A DNA stretch of 64,000 nucleotides from Corynebacterium stercoris (GCF_024160105.1 NZ_JAMFTQ010000002.1:1-64000), one strand, 5' to 3'; numbered from the stretch's first letter, positions 1 through 8,494 are shown. Numbers and translations: made by a program. Notes: a model not told the origin generated them from the sequence alone.

Positions 1-74
1 CGTACCTGCTGCGGCTCTAGACCCTTGCCGTAAAGCTCGACGGCACGCTCACGAACCGCCAACGGGTAATTCAT
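1..74 (-). CDS. N-terminus of a helix-turn-helix protein, possibly a transposase (partial)
   Basis: The first 24 codons of a minus-strand gene run off the left edge. An ATG at 72-74 is preceded by a GAGGAG-type ribosome binding site (81-86 on the plus strand). The peptide opens MNYPLAVRERAVELYGKG, which resembles the first helix of HTH domains that open many transposases and small terminase-type proteins. In related genomes tyrS and a lipoprotein gene are expected on this side of the TPR gene, so this may be an inserted element. Only 24 residues are visible, so the family is a guess. Confidence 0.35.
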   Translation of the reverse strand, partial: MNYPLAVRERAVELYGKGLEPQQV

Positions 75-243
75 CTGGAACTCCTCACCGATGGCCGAGG
101 GTTCACAGGAAAGCTTCAGTCCCTAAACCCCGCCCCTGCAGACATGCGGTAAACCACTGCAGCCACCAACCACCCAAAAGACCCGCCAGCGGCCAACAAC
201 AGCGGCCACCGCGCACACCTAGGAGACCGACCCGAGCGCCCCA

Positions 244-265
244 GAAAGATTCTGCAGAATCTTTC
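244..265. repeat. 22-bp perfect palindrome
   Basis: The arms GAAAGATTCTG and CAGAATCTTTC are exact reverse complements with no spacer. It lies in the 350-base gap between the left-edge gene and the TPR gene, 27 bases before a TACAAT hexamer. There is no T-run after it, so it looks more like a dimeric protein binding site or a cruciform than a terminator. What binds it is unknown. Confidence 0.6.
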
Positions 266-292
266 ACACCACCACCCAAAACCCCAGGTCGC

Positions 293-298
293 TACAAT
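293..298 (+). promoter_or_regulatory. Possible -10 element (TACAAT)
   Basis: TACAAT matches the housekeeping sigma -10 at five of six positions. No convincing -35 is seen, which is common in corynebacteria. It would start transcription near 305, upstream of the short ORF at 367 and the TPR gene. Confidence 0.35.
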
Positions 299-366
299 AC
301 TCCGCAACCTGCCGGAGACGAGCCACCCACTAACCGCAACCATCTCGGTTCAGGAGGTCACAGCGG

Positions 367-396
367 GTGTGGGCTTGGAACGCTGCGTCCTTATAA
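367..396 (+). CDS. Possible nine-codon leader peptide with two Trp codons
   Basis: An AGGAGG site (352-357) stands nine bases before GTG, which opens the reading frame VWAWNAASL and a TAA stop. Two of nine codons are Trp. The stop overlaps the TATAAT hexamer of the next gene. No attenuator hairpin pair is evident downstream, so this may be coincidence; it is recorded because the ribosome binding site is strong and otherwise unexplained. Confidence 0.2.
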   Translation: MWAWNAASL

Positions 397-397
397 T
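392..397 (+). promoter_or_regulatory. -10 element TATAAT for the TPR gene
   Basis: A perfect TATAAT lies 27 bases before the ATG at 425. No good -35 is present at 17 bp. Transcription would begin near 404, leaving a short leader with the GAAAGG ribosome binding site (413-418). Confidence 0.5.
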
Positions 398-424
398 GTT
401 GTGAACTCGTACGAAAGGTCAGTG

Positions 425-1645
425 ATGTCAGAGCAGGACAACCGCCCAGAGGATCAGGCTGCAGAAGAGCGCCAGGAACAAAGGACGGAGCGACGCGATC
501 GCCAGGGTGGGGCCCGCGGTGCAGATCGTCAGCGATCTGGCGACCGCCGGGATTACCGGGACCGCCGAGATGACCGTGACTCTGGCGATGACCGGCGCGG
601 CGGGTACCGCGGGAATCGAGATCACCGTGATTCGGGTGGCTACCGTGACCGCCGAGATAGGGGTGAGCGCGGCGAACGCGGCGGCGAAGGTCGTCGGTAC
701 AACGATCGGGATGACCGCCGTCGTGACGGTTACCACGAGGACCGCCGTGACCGCAGCGACCAACGTGGCGGTTACCGTGGCGACCGTGACCGCAACGACC
801 GCCGCCGCGAAGATCACCGAGACCACCGCGCCAACCGCGGCGGCCGCCGGGGCAACAACGACAACAACCGCGGCGGCCGTTCCGAGCGCCCGTACGGCGA
901 CCGTCGCGACGACAACCGTGTTCGCCACGATCGCTCAAACCCGCGCCGCGAAGGTTTCCGCGAGGACCGCATGGCCCAGCGTCTGTCTGAGCCGGATCTG
1001 CACGACGATATCGACATCACGCTGCTTGACCCGTCGGTGCTTCAGGATCTGCGAGTGCTGTCGAAGGACAACGCAGACCGCGTAGCAAAGCACCTCGTGA
1101 TGGCTGCTGAGCTCCTGGAAGACGACCCGCAGCTGGCGCTGCGACACGCACGAGCGGCAAAGAACCGTGCCGGCCGTGTTGGTGTCGTGCGCGAGACGAA
1201 CGGTGTCGTCGCCTACCACGCGGGCGAGTGGCGCGAGGCGCTCTCCGAGCTGCGCGCTGCCCGCCGCATGACCGGCGGCCCGGGTCTCCTTGCGGTGATG
1301 GCCGATGCTGAGCGAGGTCTCGGTCGCCCGGAGAAGGCGCTGGAAATCGGTCGCGGACCGGAAGCTCGCGAGCTGAACGAGGAAGACCGCATCGAGCTCG
1401 CTATCGTGCTGGCGGGTGCCCGCCACGATCTGGGACAGCACGAATCTGCGCTGGCAACCCTGGATCGCCTGAACCCCTCGCTGGACTCTGAGGGGTACAG
1501 CCAGGCCCGCCTCTCCTACGCCTACGCAGATGCGCTCCTCGCACTGGATCGCAAGGACGAGGCGCGCACCTGGTTCGAGCACGCTGCGGAGCTGGACGAA
1601 GAAGAGATGACGGACGCTCGTGAGCGTCTCGCCGAGCTCGACTAG
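425..1645 (+). CDS. Arg/Asp/Gly-rich disordered protein with C-terminal TPR-like repeats
   Basis: The 406-residue protein has two parts. Residues about 10-185 are low complexity, dominated by R, D, G and N with repeated RDR, DRRD and RGGYRG motifs. Residues about 195-406 are an alpha-helical TPR-like array (for example ALRHARAAKNRAGR and ARTWFEHAAELDEEE). The start is ATG 425, six bases after GAAAGG; GTG codons at 401 and 422 are in frame but poorly placed. The gene occupies the position of Rv1691 in the tlyA-recN neighbourhood. The RGG/RDR composition is typical of RNA-binding disordered tails; a role with RNA or ribosomes is inference. Its TAG stop forms part of the next gene's -10. Confidence 0.75.
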   Translation: MSEQDNRPEDQAAEERQEQRTERRDRQGGARGADRQRSGDRRDYRDRRDDRDSGDDRRGGYRGNRDHRDSGGYRDRRDRGERGERGGEGRRYNDRDDRRRDGYHEDRRDRSDQRGGYRGDRDRNDRRREDHRDHRANRGGRRGNNDNNRGGRSERPYGDRRDDNRVRHDRSNPRREGFREDRMAQRLSEPDLHDDIDITLLDPSVLQDLRVLSKDNADRVAKHLVMAAELLEDDPQLALRHARAAKNRAGRVGVVRETNGVVAYHAGEWREALSELRAARRMTGGPGLLAVMADAERGLGRPEKALEIGRGPEARELNEEDRIELAIVLAGARHDLGQHESALATLDRLNPSLDSEGYSQARLSYAYADALLALDRKDEARTWFEHAAELDEEEMTDARERLAELD

Positions 1646-1648
1646 TGT
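1643..1648 (+). promoter_or_regulatory. -10 TAGTGT overlapping the upstream TAG stop
   Basis: The hexamer begins with the TAG stop of the TPR gene and ends seven bases before the ATG at 1656. The phosphatase gene has no Shine-Dalgarno, so a leaderless transcript is likely. This spacing favours ATG 1656 over the in-frame GTG at 1620. Confidence 0.5.
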
Positions 1649-1655
1649 CGTCGCT

Positions 1656-2639
1656 ATGGCTTTGGTGGACAATCATGATGCCGTGCTCTTCGACCTGGAC
1701 GGAACCGTCTGGGCGGGCGGCACTGCCCTCCCGCACGCTGTCGACGCGATCGACGCGCTGCAGGTGCCGGCGATGTACATCACAAATAATGCGTCGAGAA
1801 GCGCGGAAAGCGTCGCCGAGATGCTGCGCGCAATCGGGCTCGATGCGCGGCCGGAGCACGTACTCACTTCAGCCCACGCGGCGGTGTGGCTGGCGGCGAA
1901 GCACCTGGAGCCGGGCGACAACGTGTTCGTGCTCGGCACCCAGTCGTTCCGGGAGCTCGTGACTGACGCCGGTTACCGCATCGTCGATTCCGCCGACGAG
2001 GACCCGAAAGTGGTGCTCCATGGGCTCAACCCGGACACCGGTTGGCGTGATCTGTCGGAGGCGGCGCTGGCGATCCAGCGCGGCGCGGCGTATCTCGCGT
2101 CCAACCTCGACACAAGCCTGCCGAGTGAGCGCGGTTTCCTCGTGGGCAACGGCTCGATGGTTGCCGCGGTGAGCTCAGCGACGGGCGTCGTGCCGCAGTC
2201 GGCAGGCAAGCCGCAGCCCGCGATGTTCCTGCAGGCTGCGCAGTCCGTTGAGGCGCAACGTCCGCTCGCGGTCGGGGACCGCCTCGACACCGACATCGCT
2301 GGCGCCGTCGCCGCCGGCGTTCCCGCGCTGCACGTGCTGACCGGTGTCTCTGGTCCGCTGGCGCTGCTGGAGGCGCCGAAGGAGCTGCGTCCGACCTACG
2401 TCGCTGAGGACATGCGCGGTCTCGCCGCCGATCCCGAAGAGCTGCGCCCCAACCGCCAGGGCGGCTTCGGCGCCCGCGTGGACGGCAGGGACATCATCCT
2501 CAGCCACGGCACGCCGGGCGCGACGAGCATCCAGGCACTGCGCACGGTGCTGGAAGTCGCTTGGCTCATGCCGGAGCCCCCGGAGCTGGTCCGCCCGAAC
2601 TCGGACGCCGCCGAGGCCGCGACCGACGGCTGGTGGTAG
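1656..2639 (+). CDS. HAD-superfamily (IIA) phosphatase, probable glycerol-3-phosphate phosphatase
   Basis: A 327-residue cytosolic HAD hydrolase. Motif I FDLDGTVW is at residues 12-19 with Asp13 as predicted nucleophile; ITNNASRS is motif II; the C-terminal VGDRLDTDI is the Mg-binding motif IV. The cap lies between motifs II and III as in NagD-type (IIA) members. The orthologous position in Mycobacterium tuberculosis, Rv1692, encodes a glycerol-3-phosphate phosphatase linked to polar-lipid recycling, so the same substrate is inferred. The last 60 residues extend beyond the core fold. The start at ATG 1656 fits a leaderless mRNA. Confidence 0.85.
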   Translation: MALVDNHDAVLFDLDGTVWAGGTALPHAVDAIDALQVPAMYITNNASRSAESVAEMLRAIGLDARPEHVLTSAHAAVWLAAKHLEPGDNVFVLGTQSFRELVTDAGYRIVDSADEDPKVVLHGLNPDTGWRDLSEAALAIQRGAAYLASNLDTSLPSERGFLVGNGSMVAAVSSATGVVPQSAGKPQPAMFLQAAQSVEAQRPLAVGDRLDTDIAGAVAAGVPALHVLTGVSGPLALLEAPKELRPTYVAEDMRGLAADPEELRPNRQGGFGARVDGRDIILSHGTPGATSIQALRTVLEVAWLMPEPPELVRPNSDAAEAATDGWW

Positions 2640-2644
2640 GCCAG

Positions 2645-2815
2645 GTGAGCGCACCGAAACCGGGGCCCCGCTTTCCGACGATCGACACCGGCGCACTCGT
2701 CGCACAATTCGATGCCGTGCTCGCTGAGCCAGCTTCATCGCTCGCGGAGGAGACCGAGCAGCTGACGCGCGCGCACGGGCTGCTCGCCGATGCGTTGCAA
2801 GGGAAGGAGCGTTAA
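2645..2815 (+). CDS. Small conserved protein between HAD phosphatase and TlyA
   Basis: A 56-residue acidic protein starting at GTG 2645, five bases after the phosphatase stop. Its TAA overlaps the tlyA ATG by one base, so it is almost certainly co-translated. It has a Pro-rich N-terminus (APKPGPRFP) followed by a predicted helix (ALVAQFDAVLAEP, then EETEQLTRAHGLLADALQ). M. tuberculosis has a protein of similar size in the same slot (Rv1693). No function is known to me. Confidence 0.7.
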   Translation: MSAPKPGPRFPTIDTGALVAQFDAVLAEPASSLAEETEQLTRAHGLLADALQGKER

Positions 2816-3639
2816 TGGCCCCAGGACGCAGGCGTCTCGACGCAGAGTTGGTCAGGCGCAAGATCGCCCGTTCACGCGAGCAGGCCCAGGCATGGATTAA
2901 GGATGGGCGCGTGGAGGTCGGCGGTTTCGTGGCCACGAAGCCGGCCACCATCGTTGAGCCGGGTGTCTCCATCAAGGTCAGCGCCTCCGAAGAGGACGAG
3001 TGGGCGTCACGCGGCGCGCACAAACTGCTCGGCGCGTTGGAGGTGTTTGAGGGGCGGGGACTGAGCGTCGGCAAGCGTCGTGCTTTGGATGCGGGAGCCT
3101 CGACGGGTGGGTTCACGGACGTGCTGCTGTCGCGGGGTGCGAGCGAGGTTGTCGCGGTGGACGTGGGCTACGGCCAGCTGGTGTGGCGCCTGCAGAACGA
3201 TGAGCGTGTGGTGGTGCTAGATCGGACGAACATCCGCAATCTGACGCCGGAGCTCATGGGCGGTACGGCGGATCTGATGGTGGGCGACCTCTCGTTCATT
3301 TCCCTGAAGCTGGTGCTGCCCGCGATTGTCGCGTGCATGTCGGAAGGCGCCGATCTGCTGCCGATGGTGAAGCCGCAGTTCGAGGTGGGCAAGGACCGCC
3401 TGGGCAGCGGCGGGGTGGTGCGCTCGCCGGAACTGCGTGCGGAGGTGACGGCGGAGGTAGCCGAGTACGCGCAGACGCTCGGTTTGAGCCTGAAGGGGGT
3501 GACAGCCTCGCCGCTGCCGGGCCCGAGCGGAAACGTAGAATACTTCTTATGGCTGGTGAAGGACGGCGGTGCGTCCGCGCTTCACCCGGATGAGGTGGCG
3601 GAGCTTGTCGCCGCCGCCGTGGAGGAAGGACCGCAGTAA
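2815..3639 (+). CDS. tlyA: TlyA, 16S/23S rRNA 2'-O-methyltransferase
   Basis: Predicted to transfer methyl groups from SAM to ribose 2'-hydroxyls of rRNA cytidines (C1409 in 16S and C1920 in 23S in the characterised enzyme). Residues about 5-60 form an S4 RNA-binding domain and 67-270 an FtsJ-like Rossmann methyltransferase with SAM motif DAGASTGGF at 92-100. The K-D-K-E residues expected of the family are visible as K70, D158, K186 and E242. Length 274 matches the family. A GGAAGGAG site precedes ATG 2815. Loss of TlyA gives capreomycin resistance in mycobacteria. Confidence 0.95.
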   Translation: MAPGRRRLDAELVRRKIARSREQAQAWIKDGRVEVGGFVATKPATIVEPGVSIKVSASEEDEWASRGAHKLLGALEVFEGRGLSVGKRRALDAGASTGGFTDVLLSRGASEVVAVDVGYGQLVWRLQNDERVVVLDRTNIRNLTPELMGGTADLMVGDLSFISLKLVLPAIVACMSEGADLLPMVKPQFEVGKDRLGSGGVVRSPELRAEVTAEVAEYAQTLGLSLKGVTASPLPGPSGNVEYFLWLVKDGGASALHPDEVAELVAAAVEEGPQ

Positions 3640-3644
3640 CGCCG

Positions 3645-4568
3645 ATGGACGCAACACAGCCCAGGGAGATCCTGCTCGTCCCGCACTTCTACCGCCCGGA
3701 AAACATCGCCGCCGCGGCGAAGGCCGCGCGCCTGCTGCAGGATGCCGGCATCCGCGTGCGGCTGCTGGAGCAGAGCACGCCCGGGGTGAAGAGCCCCATC
3801 GAGGATGAGCCGGTGCTCGCAGGCCTCGACCGGGTCGGTGCCGGCCCTGAGGCAGCTGCCGGCTGCGAGCTGGTGCTTGTGCTCGGCGGCGACGGCACGT
3901 TTTTGCGCGCCGCAAGCTACGCGCGGGCGCAGGATCTGCCGGTGCTGGGCATCAACATGGGCCACGTCGGCTTCCTGGCAGAGGGCGAGGCGGAGAGCTT
4001 GGAAAAGTCCGTCGGCCACGTGATCGACAAGAGCTACACGGTGGATGAGCGGATGACGCTGGATGTCGTCGTCCGCGACGCGGACGGTGTGGAGCTCGGC
4101 CGCGGGTGGGCGCTCAACGAGTGCAGCGTGGAGAACACCGACCGCACCCAAGTGCTGGATACCACGCTGGAGGTTGATTTCCGCCCGGTGTCCTCCTTCG
4201 GTTGCGACGGTGTGCTGATCTCCACGCCGACCGGCTCGACCGCTTATGCGTTCTCCGCCGGCGGCCCGGTCATGTGGCCGAATCTGGAGGCCATCCTGGT
4301 GGTGCCGAACAACGCGCACGCGCTGTTTGCGAAGCCGCTGGTGGTGTCCCCGCACTCCACCGTCGCCGTTGAGTTGGAGCCGACGACGGGTGCCGCGATG
4401 GCGATGATGGACGGCTTCCGTTCCATCGACATGCCCCCTGGCTCCCGCGTGGAGGTGACCCGCGGCGCGCGCGGCGTGAAGTGGGTGCGCCTGGATAAGC
4501 GCCCGTTCACGGACCGCCTGGTGCGCAAGTTCCAGCTGCCGGTCTCCGGCTGGCGCGGTCCACGGTAG
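3645..4568 (+). CDS. nadK: NAD kinase
   Basis: ATP- or polyphosphate-dependent phosphorylation of NAD to NADP in the cytosol (also called ppnK). The diagnostic GGDGT motif is at residues 81-85 inside VLVLGGDGTFLRAA, and the second conserved segment ALNECSVEN plus the Gly-rich TPTGSTAYAFSAGGP loop are present. The 307-residue length is normal for actinobacteria. It starts five bases after tlyA. Its TAG stop forms the first bases of a TAGGGT hexamer before recN. Confidence 0.95.
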   Translation: MDATQPREILLVPHFYRPENIAAAAKAARLLQDAGIRVRLLEQSTPGVKSPIEDEPVLAGLDRVGAGPEAAAGCELVLVLGGDGTFLRAASYARAQDLPVLGINMGHVGFLAEGEAESLEKSVGHVIDKSYTVDERMTLDVVVRDADGVELGRGWALNECSVENTDRTQVLDTTLEVDFRPVSSFGCDGVLISTPTGSTAYAFSAGGPVMWPNLEAILVVPNNAHALFAKPLVVSPHSTVAVELEPTTGAAMAMMDGFRSIDMPPGSRVEVTRGARGVKWVRLDKRPFTDRLVRKFQLPVSGWRGPR

Positions 4569-4571
4569 GGT
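4566..4571 (+). promoter_or_regulatory. Possible -10 TAGGGT overlapping the nadK stop
   Basis: The hexamer begins with the nadK TAG stop and ends ten bases before the recN ATG. The gap is slightly longer than the 6-8 bases seen for other leaderless genes here, so transcripts would have a leader of only a few bases. Confidence 0.35.
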
Positions 4572-4581
4572 TGGCCGCACC

Positions 4582-6312
4582 ATGCTTACTGAGATTGCGA
4601 TCCGCAACCTCGGCGTGATTCCTTCCGCCTCGGCGGAATTTTCGCCGGGGTTGACTGTGCTCACAGGCGAAACCGGCGCCGGTAAAACCATGGTGGTTAC
4701 CGGCTTGCGCTTGCTCACGGGCGGGCGTGCCGACGCCTCCCGCGTGCGCAGCGGTTCCTCGGAGGCCGTGGTTGAAGGTGCTTTCGCCATTGACGCCTTG
4801 CCTGACGACGCTCGCTTGAAGGTCACCGCCCTGGCCGAAGAAGCCGGCGCAGCGCCCGACGAGAACGGGGAGTACGTGGTCGCACGCTCCGTGAAGGCCA
4901 CCGGCCGTTCCCGCGCCCACCTTGCCGGCCGCACGGTGCCCGCAGCCACGCTGGGCGAGTTCGCCTCCCACCTTTTGACCATCCACGGCCAGAACGACCA
5001 GTTGCGCCTCATATCGCCGGATGAGCAGCTTGCGGCGCTCGATCGCTTCGACCCCGCCATCGCCGCCGTCCTGGAGGAGTACCGCGAGGTCTACGGCCAA
5101 TGGCGCGCGGCCGCCCGCGAACTCAAGGAGCGCACGACCAAGTCTCAGGAGCTTGCCCAGGAGGCGGACCGGCTGCAGTTCGCCATCGACGAGATTGACG
5201 CCGTGGCGCCCGAGGCAGGCGAAGACGAGGAGCTGGTGGCAACCATCAACCGGCTCCAGGACGTGGACGCGCTGCGAGAGGCGGCCACGGCGGCGCTGGC
5301 CGCAATCGACGGCGCGGAGGCAGCCGGCGGCTACGCCTCGGGCGACGATCAGGCGGCGTCCGCCCTCGTCGGCCAGGCCTCCGGTGCGCTGGCCAACGCA
5401 AGTGACGCGGCGCTGAAGGAGCTTGCTGATCGCCTCGCGGAGGTCTCCTCGGTACTCGGCGATGTCGCGGTAGAGCTCGGCAGCTACCTCGCGGACCTCC
5501 CGAGCGACCCGGATGAGCTCGACCGCCTGCTGCAGCGCCAGCAGGAGCTCAAGGCGTTGACCCGCAAGTACGCACCCGACGCGGCCGGCGTGATCGCTTG
5601 GCGGCAGAAGGCGGCGAAGCGGCTGAGCAAGATCGATACGTCGGAGGGCGCCGTCGAAAAGCTCACTGCCCGCGTCGCTGAGCTGGAGCGCGAGGTGGCG
5701 GCTCGCGCCAAGCACCTCAGCGCTGCCCGGGAGGCGGCGGCCTCGCAGTTGGGCGCGGCGGTGACCGAGGAGCTGCACGGCCTCGCGATGCCGAAGACCC
5801 AGCTCACCGTGACAGTTGAGCATGCCCAGTACGGGCCGACGGGCGCTGACGCGGTAGAGATTCGACTTGCCTCGAACGCGGCGATGGAGCCGAAGCCGCT
5901 GGCCACGAGTGCGTCTGGCGGCGAGCTCTCGCGCGTCATGCTCGCACTCGAGGTGATTCTCTCGGGCTCCGCGGGCGGCGCGACGCTGGTGTTCGACGAG
6001 GTCGATGCCGGCGTCGGTGGCCGCGCCGCGGTGGAGATCGGGCGCCGCCTCGCGCGGCTTGCTACGAACAACCAGGTCATCGTGGTCACGCACCTGCCGC
6101 AGGTCGCCGCGTACGCGGATGCGCACCTGCACGTGTCCAAGCATGTGGGAGACGAGGCGGTCAGCTCCGGTGTCGCGCAGCTCGCGGACGAGGAGCGCGT
6201 GGAGGAGCTCGCGCGCATGATGGCGGGCCTCGACGATTCGGACACCGGCCGCGCGCACGCAGCGGAGCTGCTGCAGCGCGCCCAGGGCGAGGTTGCGGTG
6301 ATCCGCGGCTAG
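4582..6312 (+). CDS. recN: DNA repair ATPase RecN
   Basis: An SMC-like ATPase that acts early in recombinational double-strand break repair. Walker A GETGAGKT is at residues 29-36. A long central coiled-coil region rich in A, E, R and K follows (about 155-375). The ABC-type signature ASGGELSRVMLALE and Walker B LVFDEVDAGVGG lie near the C-terminus. Length 576 is typical. There is no Shine-Dalgarno before ATG 4582. The tlyA-nadK-recN order is conserved in actinobacteria. Confidence 0.95.
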   Translation: MLTEIAIRNLGVIPSASAEFSPGLTVLTGETGAGKTMVVTGLRLLTGGRADASRVRSGSSEAVVEGAFAIDALPDDARLKVTALAEEAGAAPDENGEYVVARSVKATGRSRAHLAGRTVPAATLGEFASHLLTIHGQNDQLRLISPDEQLAALDRFDPAIAAVLEEYREVYGQWRAAARELKERTTKSQELAQEADRLQFAIDEIDAVAPEAGEDEELVATINRLQDVDALREAATAALAAIDGAEAAGGYASGDDQAASALVGQASGALANASDAALKELADRLAEVSSVLGDVAVELGSYLADLPSDPDELDRLLQRQQELKALTRKYAPDAAGVIAWRQKAAKRLSKIDTSEGAVEKLTARVAELEREVAARAKHLSAAREAAASQLGAAVTEELHGLAMPKTQLTVTVEHAQYGPTGADAVEIRLASNAAMEPKPLATSASGGELSRVMLALEVILSGSAGGATLVFDEVDAGVGGRAAVEIGRRLARLATNNQVIVVTHLPQVAAYADAHLHVSKHVGDEAVSSGVAQLADEERVEELARMMAGLDDSDTGRAHAAELLQRAQGEVAVIRG

Positions 6313-6354
6313 TACGTCCCCGCGCGCCTCAACGGTTCGGGGCAGGTCAGGGTG

Positions 6355-6360
6355 CACAAT
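6355..6360 (+). promoter_or_regulatory. Possible -10 CACAAT for steA (leaderless)
   Basis: TG-extended CACAAT ends seven bases before the steA ATG, and no ribosome binding site precedes that ATG. Confidence 0.4.
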
Positions 6361-6367
6361 AGCGGGC

Positions 6368-7597
6368 ATGACTGTCTCCCCACACAACGCTGCAGCGGCG
6401 CAGCCTGAGGGCACCAACCAGGTGGTCGAGCAGGCGCCGCAGCCCGTCACCGGCACGTTGCGCGACTGCACCCCGCAGGGCAAGGGACTTTCCCGCATCA
6501 CCGCGGGCGACATCGCGATCGTCGACGCCCCGGACATGACGCGCCGCCTCGCCGAGCTGCTCATCGCCGCAAAGCCCGCCGCCGTGGTCAACCTTTCCCG
6601 CTTCACCACCGGCTCCGTGCCGAACTACGGCCCGCATTTGCTTCTCGACGCCGGTATTCCGCTCTTTGAGGGCGCCGGCAGCGAAATGCGCTCCGCGATC
6701 CGCGACGGCAAGAAGATCCGCGTCAGCGGCGGCGGCGAGATCACGGTGGGCAAGAAGGTCGCGGGACACGCTGCGGCTGTGTCTCGCGCAGATGTGGAGA
6801 CGACGTTCGCCGAGGCGCAGCGCAGCCTGGTGGAAAACATGGAGGCCTACTTCGGCAACACCATCGAGTTCATCCACTCCGAAGCGCCCCTGCTCATCGA
6901 CGGTGTCGGCGCGCCCGAGGTGGGCGACGCGATGCAGGACCGCAAGGTGCTCATCGTCTCCCCGGCACCGGACACCCGCGAGCGCCTCGACGGGCTGAAG
7001 AACTTCATCCGCGAGTTCACGCCGGTGATCATCGGCGTGGGCAAGGCCACCGACACGCTGGCTGCCGCGGGATACGAGCCCGACTTCATCGTGGCCGATC
7101 CGACCGACGTCGCCGCCGAGCACCTGCGCGGCGACGCCAAGGTGATCCTGCCTGCGGAGACCGACGGCTACGCGCCCGGCCTCGAGCGCATCCAGGACCT
7201 CGGCGTCGGCGCGATGACCTTCCCGGCCGCCACTGAGTCCGCGACGGATCTCGCGGTGCTGCTCGCGGTGTTCCACGACGCGGAGATGATCATCACCGTC
7301 GGCACGCCGGTGGAGCTGGACCGCATCTTCGCTGAGGCTGAGGACGCGGAGCCGGCTGCGCTGCTCACGCGGCTGAAGGCCGGCCGCAAGCTCGTGGATT
7401 CGACCGTGATCGAGCACCTTTACACCACGAACACCGGCGGCGGAGGCGTGGCGTGGGCCTGGGCAATCCTGGGCCTGCTCGTCGCCGCGGCGACCATCGT
7501 GATCATTGTCGGTCTCGGCGGCCCGGGCGCGTTCACGGATAACCTGGTGAACACTTGGGACGCGATCGCTTCCGCCGTCCAGGGCTGGATTTCCTAA
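6368..7597 (+). CDS. steA: SteA, septum formation protein
   Basis: A 409-residue protein whose cytosolic domain resembles thiamine-pyrophosphokinase folds (for example VGKATDTLAAAGYEPDFIVADPTDV around residues 225-250), followed by one membrane segment near 360-380 after a Gly-rich linker and a short C-terminal tail. SteA and SteB form a complex that governs septal peptidoglycan hydrolysis in Corynebacterium glutamicum. It lies nine bases before steB. The orthologous gene in M. tuberculosis is Rv1697. Confidence 0.88.
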   Translation: MTVSPHNAAAAQPEGTNQVVEQAPQPVTGTLRDCTPQGKGLSRITAGDIAIVDAPDMTRRLAELLIAAKPAAVVNLSRFTTGSVPNYGPHLLLDAGIPLFEGAGSEMRSAIRDGKKIRVSGGGEITVGKKVAGHAAAVSRADVETTFAEAQRSLVENMEAYFGNTIEFIHSEAPLLIDGVGAPEVGDAMQDRKVLIVSPAPDTRERLDGLKNFIREFTPVIIGVGKATDTLAAAGYEPDFIVADPTDVAAEHLRGDAKVILPAETDGYAPGLERIQDLGVGAMTFPAATESATDLAVLLAVFHDAEMIITVGTPVELDRIFAEAEDAEPAALLTRLKAGRKLVDSTVIEHLYTTNTGGGGVAWAWAILGLLVAAATIVIIVGLGGPGAFTDNLVNTWDAIASAVQGWIS

Positions 7598-7606
7598 GGG
7601 GGCACG

Positions 7607-8494
7607 ATGGCAAACGCAGGACAAGCTTCCGGTCTCGTTGCCGCGGGCCTCGGCTGGGGCATCGCACTCGGCGTGGCGCTGGGCACCTTGCTCATCGCTC
7701 CGGCACTGCAGGGCTCGCTTGCCGACGCCGGTGTTTCCGCCGCCACTTCCGACACCGACGCGGAGGCTGCGGAGAACACGGCGCAGGACGCGGATGCGCA
7801 GAAGAAGATCGATGCGTCGAACATCCTCTTGGCGGACCAGGCGCAGGGCATCGTCGAGGGCGTGCTCGACGGCGTGGCCGTGACGCTGATCCGCACCGCC
7901 GCCGCATCTGACGCGGACGCCGCCGGCGTGCGCTGGATGTCCAACGCGGCGGGTGCCTCCAACGCCGGCGGTATCGGCCTGACCGAGAAGTTCTTCGACC
8001 GCGACGCCGCCGACGAGCTCTCCAGCATCATCGCCACCACGCTGCCCGCGGGCGCGCAGCTGTCGGTGGAGAACCGCTCGCCGGGCACCCATGCAGGTGA
8101 GTCCCTTGCTGCAGTTTTGGCGGCCGATCCCGAGACCGGTGAGGCGGTCGCACCCGCCGGGGACCGAGCCTTCGTCCTGGAGGCGCTGGAGGCAGCCGGG
8201 TTCATCGAGGCACGCGGCCCCATCGCGCCCGCAAGTGTGCTCTTCATTGTCACCGGTGAGGAGGCCACGGACGGGTACGAGGCCCAGGCGCTCACCGACC
8301 TTGTGGCGGCGCTGGGGGCGAACGCGCGGGTGGTGCTGGCGTCGGGAAGCGAAGGCCCTGAGATCGAAGGCGTGCACACCGTGCCCTTCGTGGGCACCGA
8401 GGCGGGGCGTATCGCCGCGATTCTGAAGGCCAGCGAGCTCGTCGGGGCGCAGGAGAACGCCGAGGAAGCGGAGGAGGCTCCGGCGGAGCAGTAG
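7607..8494 (+). CDS. steB: SteB, partner of SteA (MctB/copper-transporter-like family)
   Basis: A 295-residue protein with one N-terminal membrane segment (about residues 9-31) and an extracytoplasmic remainder rich in A, D and E. The family includes Rv1698/MctB, described both as an outer-membrane copper-tolerance protein and as the SteB division partner. An AAGGGGG site precedes ATG 7607. In most relatives pyrG follows directly; here a Nudix gene does. The last 15 residues are an acidic Glu-rich tail. Confidence 0.85.
   Translation: MANAGQASGLVAAGLGWGIALGVALGTLLIAPALQGSLADAGVSAATSDTDAEAAENTAQDADAQKKIDASNILLADQAQGIVEGVLDGVAVTLIRTAAASDADAAGVRWMSNAAGASNAGGIGLTEKFFDRDAADELSSIIATTLPAGAQLSVENRSPGTHAGESLAAVLAADPETGEAVAPAGDRAFVLEALEAAGFIEARGPIAPASVLFIVTGEEATDGYEAQALTDLVAALGANARVVLASGSEGPEIEGVHTVPFVGTEAGRIAAILKASELVGAQENAEEAEEAPAEQ

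Noticed and set aside
507..1085. A 192-residue plus-strand frame rich in Ala/Thr/Val and a matching minus-strand frame over the Arg/Asp/Gly region
   Set aside because: Both are frame shadows of the repetitive GAC/CGC codons of the TPR protein gene; they lack starts with ribosome binding sites and have no family features.
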